From an uncultured Bacteroidia bacterium (GTDB taxonomy: Bacteria; Bacteroidota; Bacteroidia; NS11-12g; UBA9320): 64,000 nucleotides of DNA. This document shows positions 27,095 through 36,914 of this stretch, in pieces. Location of the stretch: positions 248,001 to 312,000 of the forward strand of contig CALSTB010000002.1 in NCBI GenBank assembly GCA_943789165.1, in the 5' to 3' direction. The translations under genes were made by a program, and so were the position numbers. The notes beneath the pieces were generated by a model. It did no database searches and was not told the DNA's origin. It saw nothing but the letters and a program-made list of their open reading frames with translations. How positions within the stretch are numbered: the stretch's first letter is position 1; every line of letters begins with the position of its first letter.

Positions 27095-27718
27095 ATGAAT
27101 CCAGCAATAGATGTATACTTAGCCGACGGTTGTGGTCGATGCTCTTTATACGCAACACCTCAATGTAAAGTCCACAATTGGAACCGAGAATTGGTGGCAT
27201 TAAGGCAATTCATTTTAGATTGTGGATATACCGAAACACTAAAATGGAGCATGCCGTGTTACACGATCAATGACAAGAACGTATTGATTCTTGCTGCATT
27301 TAAGGATTTCTGTTCGTTAAACTTTTTTAAAGGTTCATTGATCAAAGACGTACACAACGTTTTGGTTAAAGCTGGAGAAAACACAGAAGCAGCGCGGTTG
27401 TTTAAATTTACAAACATCAAAGAAGTAGTCGAACAAGAAGACATCATCAGAGCGTATTTACTTGAAGCAATTGACATTGAAAAATCAGGATTAAAAGTTC
27501 CTAAAAAGGATACATCTTCACTTGAATTACCTGCCGAACTTCTCGAGATATTTGACAATCATCCAGATGTTAAAGCGGCTTTTGAAGCCTTAACGCCAGG
27601 CAGACAACGTGGCTATAGCATTCACTTTTCTGGGGCAAAACAATCGGCAACTAGAAAATCACGTATCGAAAAATTCATTCCACACATCTTAGAAGGTAAA
27701 GGGTTTCACGATCGTTGA
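27095..27718 (+). CDS. DUF1801/YdeI-like protein
   Basis: ETLKWSMPCYTINDKNVLILAAFKDFCSLNFFKG…LTPGRQRGYSIHFSGAKQSATRKSRIEKFIPHILEGKGFHDR. Confidence 0.85.
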   Translation: MNPAIDVYLADGCGRCSLYATPQCKVHNWNRELVALRQFILDCGYTETLKWSMPCYTINDKNVLILAAFKDFCSLNFFKGSLIKDVHNVLVKAGENTEAARLFKFTNIKEVVEQEDIIRAYLLEAIDIEKSGLKVPKKDTSSLELPAELLEIFDNHPDVKAAFEALTPGRQRGYSIHFSGAKQSATRKSRIEKFIPHILEGKGFHDR

Positions 27719-27735
27719 TTAATAGGCAATTGCGC

Positions 27736-28080
27736 ATGAAGATTACCAATACACACCTAACAATTACTATTAGCAATCTGGATAAATCCATTGCGTTTTA
27801 CGCCTCGATTGGTTTTACACTCGAACAGCGATGGGAAAATCATTACGCACAAATGCGTGGACCAGGTATAGAAATTGGTTTACACCCGAGTGTTAATGTC
27901 ATTGCAACTGGTGCTTCAAACATGTCAATTGGTCTAACCGTGGATGACTTTGAAGCTGCTTCATCCAACCTAAAAGAATTAGGAATCGCCTATTCGGAGC
28001 GCAGTGAAGAAGGTGGCGATTTCATTCACTTTGCTGATCCAGATGGCAATCCGCTGTACATAATTAAACCCAAATGGTAA
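27736..28080 (+). CDS. VOC (glyoxalase/bleomycin resistance) family protein
   Basis: MKITNTHLTITISNLDKSIAFYASIGFTLEQRWENHYAQMRGPGIEIGLH…FADPDGNPLYIIKPKW. Confidence 0.88.
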   Translation: MKITNTHLTITISNLDKSIAFYASIGFTLEQRWENHYAQMRGPGIEIGLHPSVNVIATGASNMSIGLTVDDFEAASSNLKELGIAYSERSEEGGDFIHFADPDGNPLYIIKPKW

Positions 28081-28538
28081 ATCAAGAAACGTTTCCAGTG
28101 CAAGTCAACGCAGTCATTCAAGCACCTGCGGAAGACGTATTTAGGTCTATTTACAACCCAGATATTATGTCGTGTTACTTTATTTCTAGAAGTACGGGTT
28201 CAATGGACGAAGGCGCGGATCTGGTTTGGTATTTTGATGATTTTGATGTGTCATGTGAAGTGAAAGTGTTGTGTTGTACTCCCAATGAACGCATCTCATT
28301 TCAATGGAACGCCATAGGCAAGAAACCAACAACAGTTGACATTCACATTAAGCCGCAATCACCAACTGAAACAAAACTTGAGATAACTGAGTCTGAATTT
28401 GATTACAGTGCGGAACGTGTCAAAAAAGCACTTGGACAAACACAAGGCTGGACAGACTTTATTTGTTCTCTTAGGGCATATCTATACACTGGTGTAAATT
28501 TGCGCACTGGTCGAATGAACCGACAAGAAACAAATTAG
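28074..28538 (+). CDS. SRPBCC / AHSA1-like protein
   Basis: PVQVNAVIQAPAEDVFRSIYNPDIMSCYFISRSTGSMDEGADLVWYFDDFDVSCEVKV. Confidence 0.85.
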   Translation: MVNQETFPVQVNAVIQAPAEDVFRSIYNPDIMSCYFISRSTGSMDEGADLVWYFDDFDVSCEVKVLCCTPNERISFQWNAIGKKPTTVDIHIKPQSPTETKLEITESEFDYSAERVKKALGQTQGWTDFICSLRAYLYTGVNLRTGRMNRQETN

Positions 28539-28548
28539 AAAGTAAAGA

Positions 28549-29214
28549 ATGACAACTCAAGACGTGTTGACCGAACTTAAGGCACTTGCCATTGATTCGT
28601 TACGACAACAAAACATAAAACGTGGTGCAAGCGACAATCACTATGGCGTCAAGCTTGGTGATATACGTAAACTCAGCAAACAGATAGGCACCGACCACCA
28701 GCTCGGTCTTTCGCTTTGGGAAACTGGAAACGACGAGGCACGGTTATTAGCAACCTTGATTATCATTCCTGCGGATTTAAGCATCGAAGAATTGGACGAC
28801 ACGGTAAAGTCGATGACGTACCCTCAACTAGCAGATTGGGTGAATGCTTATGTGATTAAATACCATCACGACAAAGACGTTTTGAGAGAAAAATGGATGG
28901 TGTCAGACAACGCAATGGCAGCTAGATGCGGATGGGATTTGACTTCCAAAAGGATTTCTAAGCACACCTCTGATAACGAAAGATCGGCACTATTAGACCG
29001 CCTGGAGATAGAAATGCCAACCGCTGACCCGGTAACCCAATGGACTATGAATTTCACATTGGCTTCCATAGGTATATACTCACCAGCTCATCGAGAGCGT
29101 GCTATCGCAATAGGAAATACTTTGGGAATTTTTAAGGACTATCCGGTTTCAAAAGGATGCACCTCGCCTTTTGCTCCCATTTGGATTGAGGAAATGGTGC
29201 GACGACAAGGATAA
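28549..29214 (+). CDS. AlkD-like DNA alkylation repair protein
   Basis: YGVKLGDIRKLSKQIGTDHQLGLSLWETGNDEARLLATLI…QLADWVNAYVIKYH. Confidence 0.85.
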   Translation: MTTQDVLTELKALAIDSLRQQNIKRGASDNHYGVKLGDIRKLSKQIGTDHQLGLSLWETGNDEARLLATLIIIPADLSIEELDDTVKSMTYPQLADWVNAYVIKYHHDKDVLREKWMVSDNAMAARCGWDLTSKRISKHTSDNERSALLDRLEIEMPTADPVTQWTMNFTLASIGIYSPAHRERAIAIGNTLGIFKDYPVSKGCTSPFAPIWIEEMVRRQG

Positions 29215-29225
29215 AAACCAACGCG

Positions 29226-29768
29226 ATGCAGAAATACGTAGCTTTTCTTCGAGGTATCAATGTAGGTGGTCATCACAAACTTCCGATGGCTGACCTTAAA
29301 ATTTTGTTTGCAAAACTTGGCTTTAGAAACACCATTACGCTATTGAATTCTGGTAACGTCGTATTTGAAGCAAGTGAACAAGATACCAAAAAACTTGAAG
29401 CAGTTATTGGAGAAAATCTTGAAAAACGATTTGGGTTTCCTGTACCAACCATTGTGCGCACATCAGCCTTTATCACGAAACTCATTGCAAAAAATCCTTT
29501 CGCAGAAATTGAAGTAACCAAAGACATCAGATTATATATTACCTTCTTGAAAGAAGATATTGATCCAGACATTCAATTACCCTGGACGAGTTCTGATACC
29601 TCGTATCAGATTTTAGAAAAAATCGAACAAACGGTGGTTAGTGTATTGGATATATCCGTAACGAAAACACCCAAAGCGATGGAAGCATTTGAGAAATTCT
29701 ATGGCAAGGATGTAACCACACGAAACTGGAATACCATTAATAAAATTAAAGCAAAACTCGATTCGTAA
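29226..29768 (+). CDS. DUF1697 protein
   Basis: KYVAFLRGINVGGHHKLPMADLKILFAKLGFRNTITLLNSGNVVFEA. Confidence 0.92.
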   Translation: MQKYVAFLRGINVGGHHKLPMADLKILFAKLGFRNTITLLNSGNVVFEASEQDTKKLEAVIGENLEKRFGFPVPTIVRTSAFITKLIAKNPFAEIEVTKDIRLYITFLKEDIDPDIQLPWTSSDTSYQILEKIEQTVVSVLDISVTKTPKAMEAFEKFYGKDVTTRNWNTINKIKAKLDS

Positions 29769-29776
29769 CGGTTACT

Positions 29777-30145
29777 ATGAGTCAAACCGACGAATTTTAC
29801 CTAAAACAAAGTGAGCCCAATAAAGCTTGCTTGTTGGCATTACGAGAACTCATAAAAAGTCAAGATGATTTCGTGACAGAAACCATTAAATATGGCATGC
29901 CGTGCTTCTGTTATAAGGAAAAAATGTTCTGTTACTTGTGGATTGACAAAAAGACTCAAAACCCTTACATACTCTTTGTCGAAGGCAAACATTTGAAAAG
30001 TCCATTATTGGAATCAGGTACTCGAAGTAGAATGAAGGTATTTCATTTACAGTCGAACGAAGACCTTCCAATTGACAATATCGTAGCTTTGCTTCAAGAA
30101 GCCATAAACTTATATCGAGCAGGCATTATTAAAACAAAAACGTAA
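29777..30145 (+). CDS. DUF1801 protein
   Basis: ACLLALRELIKSQDDFVTETIKYGMPCFCYKEKMFCYLWIDKKTQNPYILFVEGKHL. Confidence 0.85.
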   Translation: MSQTDEFYLKQSEPNKACLLALRELIKSQDDFVTETIKYGMPCFCYKEKMFCYLWIDKKTQNPYILFVEGKHLKSPLLESGTRSRMKVFHLQSNEDLPIDNIVALLQEAINLYRAGIIKTKT

Positions 30146-30161
30146 AATTGGAAGTTGTAAA

Positions 30162-30698
30162 ATGGTTTTTGAAGAAATACATACGAATCGCCTGGTACTT
30201 AGAAAATTCACCAAAGAGACATTTGACATAATTTATAGTCTCCCACACCCAGAAGATCAGATGAAATGGTTGGGCGTTTCCTCACAGGAAGAATTAGAGA
30301 CCCAAAGAAAAAAATACGACTTCGGATTGGAAACTTACAATCGACGCTTCCTTTACTTCCACTTGGTTCATAATGATCAAATTATCGGATGGTGTGGCTA
30401 CCACACTTGGTATATTGATCACGATCGCGCAGAAATAGGGTATTGGCTATATGATGACTCCCATAAACAGAACGGCTTCATGTCGGAGGCTATGGAAGCT
30501 ATTTTGGCATACGGGTTCAATGACATGAACTTGAATAGAATCGAAGCATTTGTGGGCAAAAACAATGTCGCATCACTACGGACATTGAAGAAATTTAACT
30601 TTGAGGAAGAAGGAGTATTGCGTGAGCATTATATAAACAAATCCGATCCAGAAGATTCACTGGTTTTTTCATTGTTAAAATCTGAATACACCTCATAA
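30162..30698 (+). CDS. GNAT N-acetyltransferase (RimJ/RimL-like)
   Basis: TNRLVLRKFTKETFDIIYSL…GWCGYHTWYIDHDRAEIGYWLYDDSHKQNGFMSEAMEAILAYGFNDMNLNRIEAFVGKNNVASLRTLKKFNF. Confidence 0.93.
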   Translation: MVFEEIHTNRLVLRKFTKETFDIIYSLPHPEDQMKWLGVSSQEELETQRKKYDFGLETYNRRFLYFHLVHNDQIIGWCGYHTWYIDHDRAEIGYWLYDDSHKQNGFMSEAMEAILAYGFNDMNLNRIEAFVGKNNVASLRTLKKFNFEEEGVLREHYINKSDPEDSLVFSLLKSEYTS

Positions 30699-30735
30699 AT
30701 CAGAGCTGCTACGTGTCAATAGTCGCTTAGAATAA

Positions 30736-31431
30736 ATGCATAAAATAACCGTTATGTATGTTGACCGAAAGCGTATGATTTCAAAACTCATTTGGGCCCT
30801 AATCACGGCATATGGAGTGTCTCAATTGGGATGCAAGACGGTTACTCCGGTTGCAACAGAGTCAGACAACCCCGCATCAAGAATCGACTTATTAATTCCA
30901 GATTCTTCCGTGATGTACTTTCCCATGGCAAGTAGTGATATCGCAAGGGATGAAAATGGTAAAATAAATGCATTCAGTAATCAATGGTATTCGAAACATC
31001 TATATACCATGCATGAACCAGTGCTTTACACGCTTGTCGATAGTTTGGGAACATACCGTTTCACTCATTGGGGCACTTGGTCAAGACCGTATATGATGCG
31101 TGTTACGCTCGATGATAGTTTAGTGGTAATCACTAAAAAAGTCACTAACGGATTAGGGGGTTATAATGAGGGTCAACTGACCTACAATATTAGCAAGCAC
31201 CTCAAATTGTCCGATTGGACTGAGCTAAAATCTAAATTGAACAAATTAGCCTATTGGGACATGCAAACACATGGAGGAACCCTTGGTAATGATGGTTCGA
31301 GATGGATATTGGAAGGTTACAACAACGGCCAATATCACGTTGTGACAAGATGGACTCCTGATCACTATGGTCCAAAAGATTTTGCTAAAGTTTGTACGTA
31401 TTTTGAAAGCTTATTCGAACAGCAACCATAA
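30736..31431 (+). CDS. Hypothetical lipoprotein
   Basis: N-term …LIWALITAYGVSQLGCKTV lipobox. Confidence 0.6.
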   Translation: MHKITVMYVDRKRMISKLIWALITAYGVSQLGCKTVTPVATESDNPASRIDLLIPDSSVMYFPMASSDIARDENGKINAFSNQWYSKHLYTMHEPVLYTLVDSLGTYRFTHWGTWSRPYMMRVTLDDSLVVITKKVTNGLGGYNEGQLTYNISKHLKLSDWTELKSKLNKLAYWDMQTHGGTLGNDGSRWILEGYNNGQYHVVTRWTPDHYGPKDFAKVCTYFESLFEQQP

Positions 31432-31442
31432 AACAGTCTTCA

Positions 31443-32282
31443 TTGAGTAACGCGAAAACCAAAAAACTTCTGTCTCAAAGACATCCCATCTTGTATTTTG
31501 TTTCGGTGTGGGAGAAAAGGCTTCGACGACAAGCAAGTTGGTATGTAGGGAAAAAGAAATTTGTTCGTGAAACTAGTGATACAAAGCTTCCATTCCGTGT
31601 TAAAAAACATCAGTCGAAACTCTTGAAAAAATTAGGTGAGTCTGATATGGTGTTACAATACAATAAAGTTGATAACCTAAAACTGGTTGTACAAAAAGTG
31701 AACGGAACGATTATTCGTCCTGGAGAAACCTTTTCGTTTTGCAAAACTGTTGGATTGCCCACCAAACGCAAAGGTTATAAGCTAGGTATGGAACTGTCCT
31801 TTGGTGAAGCAAGGCCAGGTATTGGCGGTGGCATTTGCCAGAGTTCTAATTTACTGCATTGGTTGGCGATGCATTCTCCGCTTACGGTTACAGAACGTCA
31901 TCATCATAGTTTCGACCCGTTTCCTGATGATGGTCGGGTTCTTCCTTTTGCCAGTGGAACAACTGTGTTTTACAACTACCTAGACTTTCAGCTCACCAAC
32001 AACACAGAATGGACATTTCAAATCAATTTGTGGTTAACAGATACGTTACTAGAAGGCGAGTTGCGGGTGAGTGAAGAATTGAGTTTTAACTACCACGTGC
32101 ACGAAAAGAACCACTATTTCTTCAAAGAAGGAGATACGTATTACCGTACCAATGAAATATGGAGAACGAAACACGCCAAGTTTGAAGCTGGAAAACTACT
32201 AGAGGAAGAGAGGCTCTATCACAATGTTGGGGAGGTAAAGTACAAGCCAGAACAATTAAAAAGCGACATAGCGGATGAGTGA
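31443..32282 (+). CDS. VanW-family protein
   Basis: VNGTIIRPGETFSFCKTVGLPTKRKGYKLG…GIGGGICQSSNLLHWLAMHSPLTVTERHHHSFD. Confidence 0.88.
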   Translation: MSNAKTKKLLSQRHPILYFVSVWEKRLRRQASWYVGKKKFVRETSDTKLPFRVKKHQSKLLKKLGESDMVLQYNKVDNLKLVVQKVNGTIIRPGETFSFCKTVGLPTKRKGYKLGMELSFGEARPGIGGGICQSSNLLHWLAMHSPLTVTERHHHSFDPFPDDGRVLPFASGTTVFYNYLDFQLTNNTEWTFQINLWLTDTLLEGELRVSEELSFNYHVHEKNHYFFKEGDTYYRTNEIWRTKHAKFEAGKLLEEERLYHNVGEVKYKPEQLKSDIADE

Positions 32283-32357
32283 TTGTAGAACTCGATCATT
32301 TGTGGTGGGCGAGGAATAACAAAAAAATAAATATCTTGTCACTTTAATCGCATCATT

Positions 32358-32789
32358 ATGAGATACACAGAGTCACACATAATAAATCGACCACGTGAAG
32401 AGGTAATTGCAAAATTTAAAGACCCAGAAGGTGTCAAACATTGGATGGAAGGTCTGCAGAAAATCGAACACATTTCTGGGACTCCAGGGGAATTAAATGC
32501 TGTGACTGATTTCTACTTTTTACATAAAAAGAAAGAGATGAAGATTACAGAAACCATCTTAGAGCAAAATCTACCCGACCAAATAAAGTTTGGGTACGTC
32601 AGTTCCATGGGTTACAACGAAGTGGAAATGAAATTTGAAGTAATCGACGAAAACAGTGTCAAGCAAATCAACAACTCCTTCTTTGATTTGAAGGGTGTAA
32701 TGAAGCTTTTTGGTCCCTTAATGAAAGGCTTGTTTAAAAAGCAAACTTTGAAATACATGGAAGCATTTAAAGCGTACGTAGAAAAATAA
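32358..32789 (+). CDS. SRPBCC-family protein
   Basis: TESHIINRPREEVIAKFKDPEGVKHWMEGLQKIEHISG. Confidence 0.8.
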   Translation: MRYTESHIINRPREEVIAKFKDPEGVKHWMEGLQKIEHISGTPGELNAVTDFYFLHKKKEMKITETILEQNLPDQIKFGYVSSMGYNEVEMKFEVIDENSVKQINNSFFDLKGVMKLFGPLMKGLFKKQTLKYMEAFKAYVEK

Positions 32790-32799
32790 ACAGTATCCT

Positions 32800-33042
32800 A
32801 TGAAGACAATGACTTGTAACGAACTTGGAGGAGCGTGTGAAACGACTTTCTCGGCGAATACTTTTGAAGAAATTCAAGAACAAAGCAAACAACACGGCAT
32901 GGCTATGTTTCAAAAACAAGACCAACCCCATATTGACGCAATGCATAAAATGCGAGAGCTGATGAAAACGTCCGATTCCGCTGCCATGCAAAAATGGATG
33001 GAGGAAAAACGGGCGGCGTTTGACGCCAGACCTAATACTTAA
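32800..33042 (+). CDS. DUF1059-like small protein
   Basis: MKTMTCNELGGACETTFSANTFEEIQEQSKQHGMAMFQKQDQPHIDAMHKM. Confidence 0.8.
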   Translation: MKTMTCNELGGACETTFSANTFEEIQEQSKQHGMAMFQKQDQPHIDAMHKMRELMKTSDSAAMQKWMEEKRAAFDARPNT

Positions 33043-33141
33043 GGACTTTGAACGTTTGAGGAAGACTGTGTCAGTTGTGAAATAAATCAACTACTTAGGT
33101 AGCTTTTCAGTCAGGTCTGACTCTCAATACATATCGATAGA

Positions 33142-33696
33142 TTACACTAGACACTTAACGGTATCATATTCCATCACTTTCGGTTCAAATTGGCCGTCCT
33201 CGTTATTATAAATATTGCAGCTGGCAATCGGTTTTGCGTACAGATGTATAGTCAAAGCCCGACCGTTCGAGACATTCTCAAGTGAATGGCAACCCATAAA
33301 ATCCACCATATACGAAATGCCTCCTGGCCCGCCTATATTCGTTTTAATCTCTGTTGGTTCGCCTGACTCATTCGATTCGTAAATGGTCTCTTTAAACTCA
33401 CCTTGAATAATCTTGACCCAACACTCTTCCCCACCATGATCATGAATGGGCGTGACTTGCCCTTCCTCCCAACAAATTAATATGAGCTCGAAGTCGTCAT
33501 TACATTCTAAACAATTTCTAGTGTAGCAGTCTTTTGACCAAGTACTCAATTCATCGACATCTAGTTTCAATACGTCTAAGCGGGTAATGATTTCGCCAAA
33601 CTTTTCTTTTTTGCTCTGATGCAATGCATTAACCAAATCTTCAACTGAAGAAATGGTCTTAGTTCTGTTAATATGTTTAGTTGAATTGATTGCCAT
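33142..33696 (-). CDS. Cysteine dioxygenase family protein
   Basis: LICWEEGQVTPIHDHGGEECWVKIIQGEFKETIY cupin; internal ATG at 33696 preferred. Confidence 0.85.
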   Translation of the reverse strand: MAINSTKHINRTKTISSVEDLVNALHQSKKEKFGEIITRLDVLKLDVDELSTWSKDCYTRNCLECNDDFELILICWEEGQVTPIHDHGGEECWVKIIQGEFKETIYESNESGEPTEIKTNIGGPGGISYMVDFMGCHSLENVSNGRALTIHLYAKPIASCNIYNNEDGQFEPKVMEYDTVKCLV

Positions 33697-33966
33697 TGTT
33701 GCTGTTTTACATGATGCACATTCCCTCTCAAACCTGTCCTTCACAAACTTGCCTCAGTCAAAACGTTAGTTCACCAAAAAACGAATATAGTCATTTCAAA
33801 TTTGTGCCGTTTTTCATTCGTTTTACATCACATTTAGTCCAAAATGAGTCAATATTTGAACATTTTGGCGGATTTTTACTAAAAAACGCAAAAACAAGGC
33901 ATTAGTTCTTGATGGTTGTACACATCGCAGGTGAACTCCAAATAATAATCGTTAATATTCGGAATT

Positions 33967-35466
33967 ATGTTGAACGACCCGCTTGTAGTCAAAATCTCAA
34001 TCCTTAGTATTTACGTAGGCATTTTATTTCTTATCGGCATAGTTGCCTCACGAAGAATAAACAACATAAGTGACTACTACGTGGGTGGTAAAAAAATGGG
34101 ATTCTGGGCAGTCGCATTTTCTGCAAGAGCGACAGGCGAATCTGGTTGGCTCTTAATTGGACTAACGGGAATGGGTGCCATGGCTGGCTATGCCGGATAT
34201 TGGGTCGTTGTTGGGGAATTATTAGGCGTCTTCATTTCTTGGCAATTTATGGCAAAGCCTTTCAAACGCTTATCCGATAAATACCAATCCATCACAATCC
34301 CAGATTACCTCGATAGTCATTTTAAGACAAAAACGCACACTTTACGAATCATCTCAGCAATTGCCTTAGTCATCTTTATTGTTATTTACGTGGCTTCACA
34401 AATTGATGTTACCGGTGTTGCTTTTCACTCTATGTTGGACATCCCCTATAAACTGGGAGCATTAATCGGATTTCTAATTGTACTTGTTTACATTTTTTTA
34501 GGAGGTTTTGTGGCTGCTGTATGGTCGGACCTATTCCAAGGCATTCTGATGTTCTTAGGTTTGGTCTTGTTGCCCATCGTCATTTGGTTTTCGATGGACC
34601 ACGGTGTTGGCATCACAGAAGGCTTAAATAGCATCGACCCCAACCTAACCAAGTTGTGGGGTAAAAGCGATGATATGTGGATGAATGTATTCACCATTTT
34701 AGGCTTTTCAATGATTGGCTTGGGCTTTTTAGGCTCACCTCAGGTATACGTCCGATTCATGTCGATTAAAAATGAAAAAGAGATCGATAAAGGAAAATTA
34801 GTGGCCATGGTTTTTACGTTGTTGACTGATGCAGCAGCCGTGACAATAGGAATTCTGGCTCGAGTGGTATTTACGAAAAATGGTCAGGATGCAGAGGCCA
34901 TATTGGGCGTTGGTGGTAAAGATGTATTAAGCATGGTTACAGAATCATTCTTACCATTAACCGTCGTCGCGATATATGTCGCTATTGTTTTGTCTGCAAT
35001 TATGTCGACCATTGATTCTTTACTCATTTTGGCTTCAAGTTCCATTTCACGCGACTTTTATCAGAAAATATTCCGGCCAGACTTAAAAGATGAAAACCTA
35101 ACCCGTGTCTCAAGAATATCAACGGTAATTATGGCGTTGGTAGCCTTGTTGATAGCCATCATTTTGAATTGGGTGTCACCTGATCGGCAAGTCTTCTGGG
35201 TCATTATTTTTGGTTGGTCAGGCATTGCGGCAACGTTCTGTCCCGTCATTATTCTCACCTTGTTCTGGAAAGGCTATAATGAAAAAGGCGCTATCGCTTC
35301 CATGATTACTGGATTTGCTTCGGTGATTCTGTTTAAGTTCGTCGTACAACCCATGGAAGGGATTGGTAAATATTTTATTGAACTTGATGTGCTCGCACCT
35401 TCATTTGCGTTGGCCATGCTTGTTGGGATATTTGTGTCGAAGATGTATCCTAAAAAAACTGGTTGA
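33967..35466 (+). CDS. Sodium:solute symporter (PutP-like)
   Basis: SDYYVGGKKMGFWAVAFSARATGESGWLLIGLTGMG…; about 12-13 TM helices. Confidence 0.9.
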   Translation: MLNDPLVVKISILSIYVGILFLIGIVASRRINNISDYYVGGKKMGFWAVAFSARATGESGWLLIGLTGMGAMAGYAGYWVVVGELLGVFISWQFMAKPFKRLSDKYQSITIPDYLDSHFKTKTHTLRIISAIALVIFIVIYVASQIDVTGVAFHSMLDIPYKLGALIGFLIVLVYIFLGGFVAAVWSDLFQGILMFLGLVLLPIVIWFSMDHGVGITEGLNSIDPNLTKLWGKSDDMWMNVFTILGFSMIGLGFLGSPQVYVRFMSIKNEKEIDKGKLVAMVFTLLTDAAAVTIGILARVVFTKNGQDAEAILGVGGKDVLSMVTESFLPLTVVAIYVAIVLSAIMSTIDSLLILASSSISRDFYQKIFRPDLKDENLTRVSRISTVIMALVALLIAIILNWVSPDRQVFWVIIFGWSGIAATFCPVIILTLFWKGYNEKGAIASMITGFASVILFKFVVQPMEGIGKYFIELDVLAPSFALAMLVGIFVSKMYPKKTG

Positions 35467-35531
35467 CAATTCAGTATCGCTAGCCACAATACGCTGACCA
35501 TAATTATGGTTTATATTGTCAAGCGCCATAA

Positions 35532-36191
35532 ATGAAAAGAGTATTTACGTTAATTACTTTATTGATCCCTTTCTCATCGTTTGCCCAGAATCAATTTGGC
35601 ATTTCGATAAATCCCGGCATATCTATGCCAACAAAGTCTTTTACTGCAGGCCGTACAACATTCGACGCGGGCATAGCTCCTTCGTTGAGTGCCGGACTAT
35701 GGTATAAACACCAAGTCGGCGGTTTCCAATTTGGCACTCGAATCATGTTCAATCAAATTGAAAGTAAAGACAAATTGTCGACGATATTTATCGAGAATGG
35801 CAGGCAAACTGGAATATCGAATACGCGATTCGAGCTGCATATGTTGTATTTCAGTATCCCAATATGTTTTGGTTGGCAAAAAGAAAACTATGGTATCACT
35901 GCCGGTTTTAGATCTTCATTGTTACTTTCAAGTTCAGCAACAGAACTAGGTCACTACTATTACAATGGAAATTATTCTAAAATTGAAAATGAGTATGACA
36001 TTTTGGAAATTCACAACTATGACTATGGTCCTGAAATCTCGTTTACGTATTCACTAAATGACCAGTTTGAATTCGACTTTACGGCATATCATGGCTTGGT
36101 CAATATATCCACACAAGTCCCTAGTCCATGGATATGGCGTATAAAACAAGCAACTATAGGCATTAAGTACCTCTTTTATTCAAAGCCGTAG
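35532..36191 (+). CDS. Outer-membrane beta-barrel protein
   Basis: Signal peptide MKRVFTLITLLIPFSSFAQ; alternating beta strands ending in GIKYLFYSKP. Confidence 0.7.
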   Translation: MKRVFTLITLLIPFSSFAQNQFGISINPGISMPTKSFTAGRTTFDAGIAPSLSAGLWYKHQVGGFQFGTRIMFNQIESKDKLSTIFIENGRQTGISNTRFELHMLYFSIPICFGWQKENYGITAGFRSSLLLSSSATELGHYYYNGNYSKIENEYDILEIHNYDYGPEISFTYSLNDQFEFDFTAYHGLVNISTQVPSPWIWRIKQATIGIKYLFYSKP

Positions 36192-36395
36192 CTCAATATT
36201 TTGAGTGGCAATATTTATCCCTGTTGGTTATTTGTTTTAGCAAAATAACCTTGTTGTAATACCGATTTCAATTTCATCGAAATGTGGATGGATTGAACAA
36301 CTTCTTCTTGTGAATTTCTCACAATTCATCGTCATTTGACTAGTCAAAAAATACTAGACTAAAACGTACAACGTTCACAGAGTAGTGCATCCAGT

Positions 36396-36914
36396 ATGAA
36401 GCACGTCATCATTATATTATTATCGGTTTTCCCGACTATGAGCTTTGCTCAGTCTGCAAAAGTGGGCTCCTCGGTATATGGTGATTTTAAAGGCGACGGC
36501 GTAAAAGAATATGCCTTTGCTGTACAGACGCAAAAAGGCATTGGCAATGCCATAGAAAACGGCGTTCCAGGTGCTTACTCAGTGTACTTTTCAACAGAAG
36601 ACATACCTGAAATCCCAGCGGGATGCTGTGAAATAACCTTAATAAATGAAGGAGACTTAAACGGTGATGGTGCAGATGATCTTAGTTTGTATCAAGCACC
36701 AATGAACGGAAGCACTTACCGTATGGAGACCCTCAGTCTGAAAGACACTTCGTGGAATACTATTGTTCCTGCGTTTATGATTCCTACTGCAGGAACTCCG
36801 CTAACCAACGAAGAATTACAAAACCGCGTTTTTAAAGAAGATGGTGTATTGTACTATTGGGTAACCGACCCAAATGACGAAAACTTTAGATTGGTTAGAC
36901 GAAAAGTGATTTAA
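36396..36914 (+). CDS. Secreted hypothetical protein with integrin-like/VCBS-like '[15 protein letters not shown] / [14 protein letters not shown]' motifs
   Basis: Signal peptide; two FG-GAP/VCBS-like Ca-binding loop motifs. Confidence 0.65.
   Translation: MKHVIIILLSVFPTMSFAQSAKVGSSVYGDFKGDGVKEYAFAVQTQKGIGNAIENGVPGAYSVYFSTEDIPEIPAGCCEITLINEGDLNGDGADDLSLYQAPMNGSTYRMETLSLKDTSWNTIVPAFMIPTAGTPLTNEELQNRVFKEDGVLYYWVTDPNDENFRLVRRKVI

Noticed and set aside
5426-33042. Calling the whole + strand run a superintegron
   Set aside because: Most genes at 22.9-30.7 kb overlap or have gaps under 20 bp, leaving no room for attC sites; no integrase gene seen; only the 6-7.6 kb and 9.4-9.6 kb spacers look cassette-like.
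33109-33122. AGTCAGGTCTGACT palindrome between convergent genes as a terminator
   Set aside because: Two-base loop and no T-tract; could be chance or a weak protein-binding site.
36226-36250. GGTTATTTGTTTTAGCAAAATAACC hairpin as terminator of the 35532-36191 gene
   Set aside because: AT-rich stem with a bulge and no clear T-tract; not enough to call.
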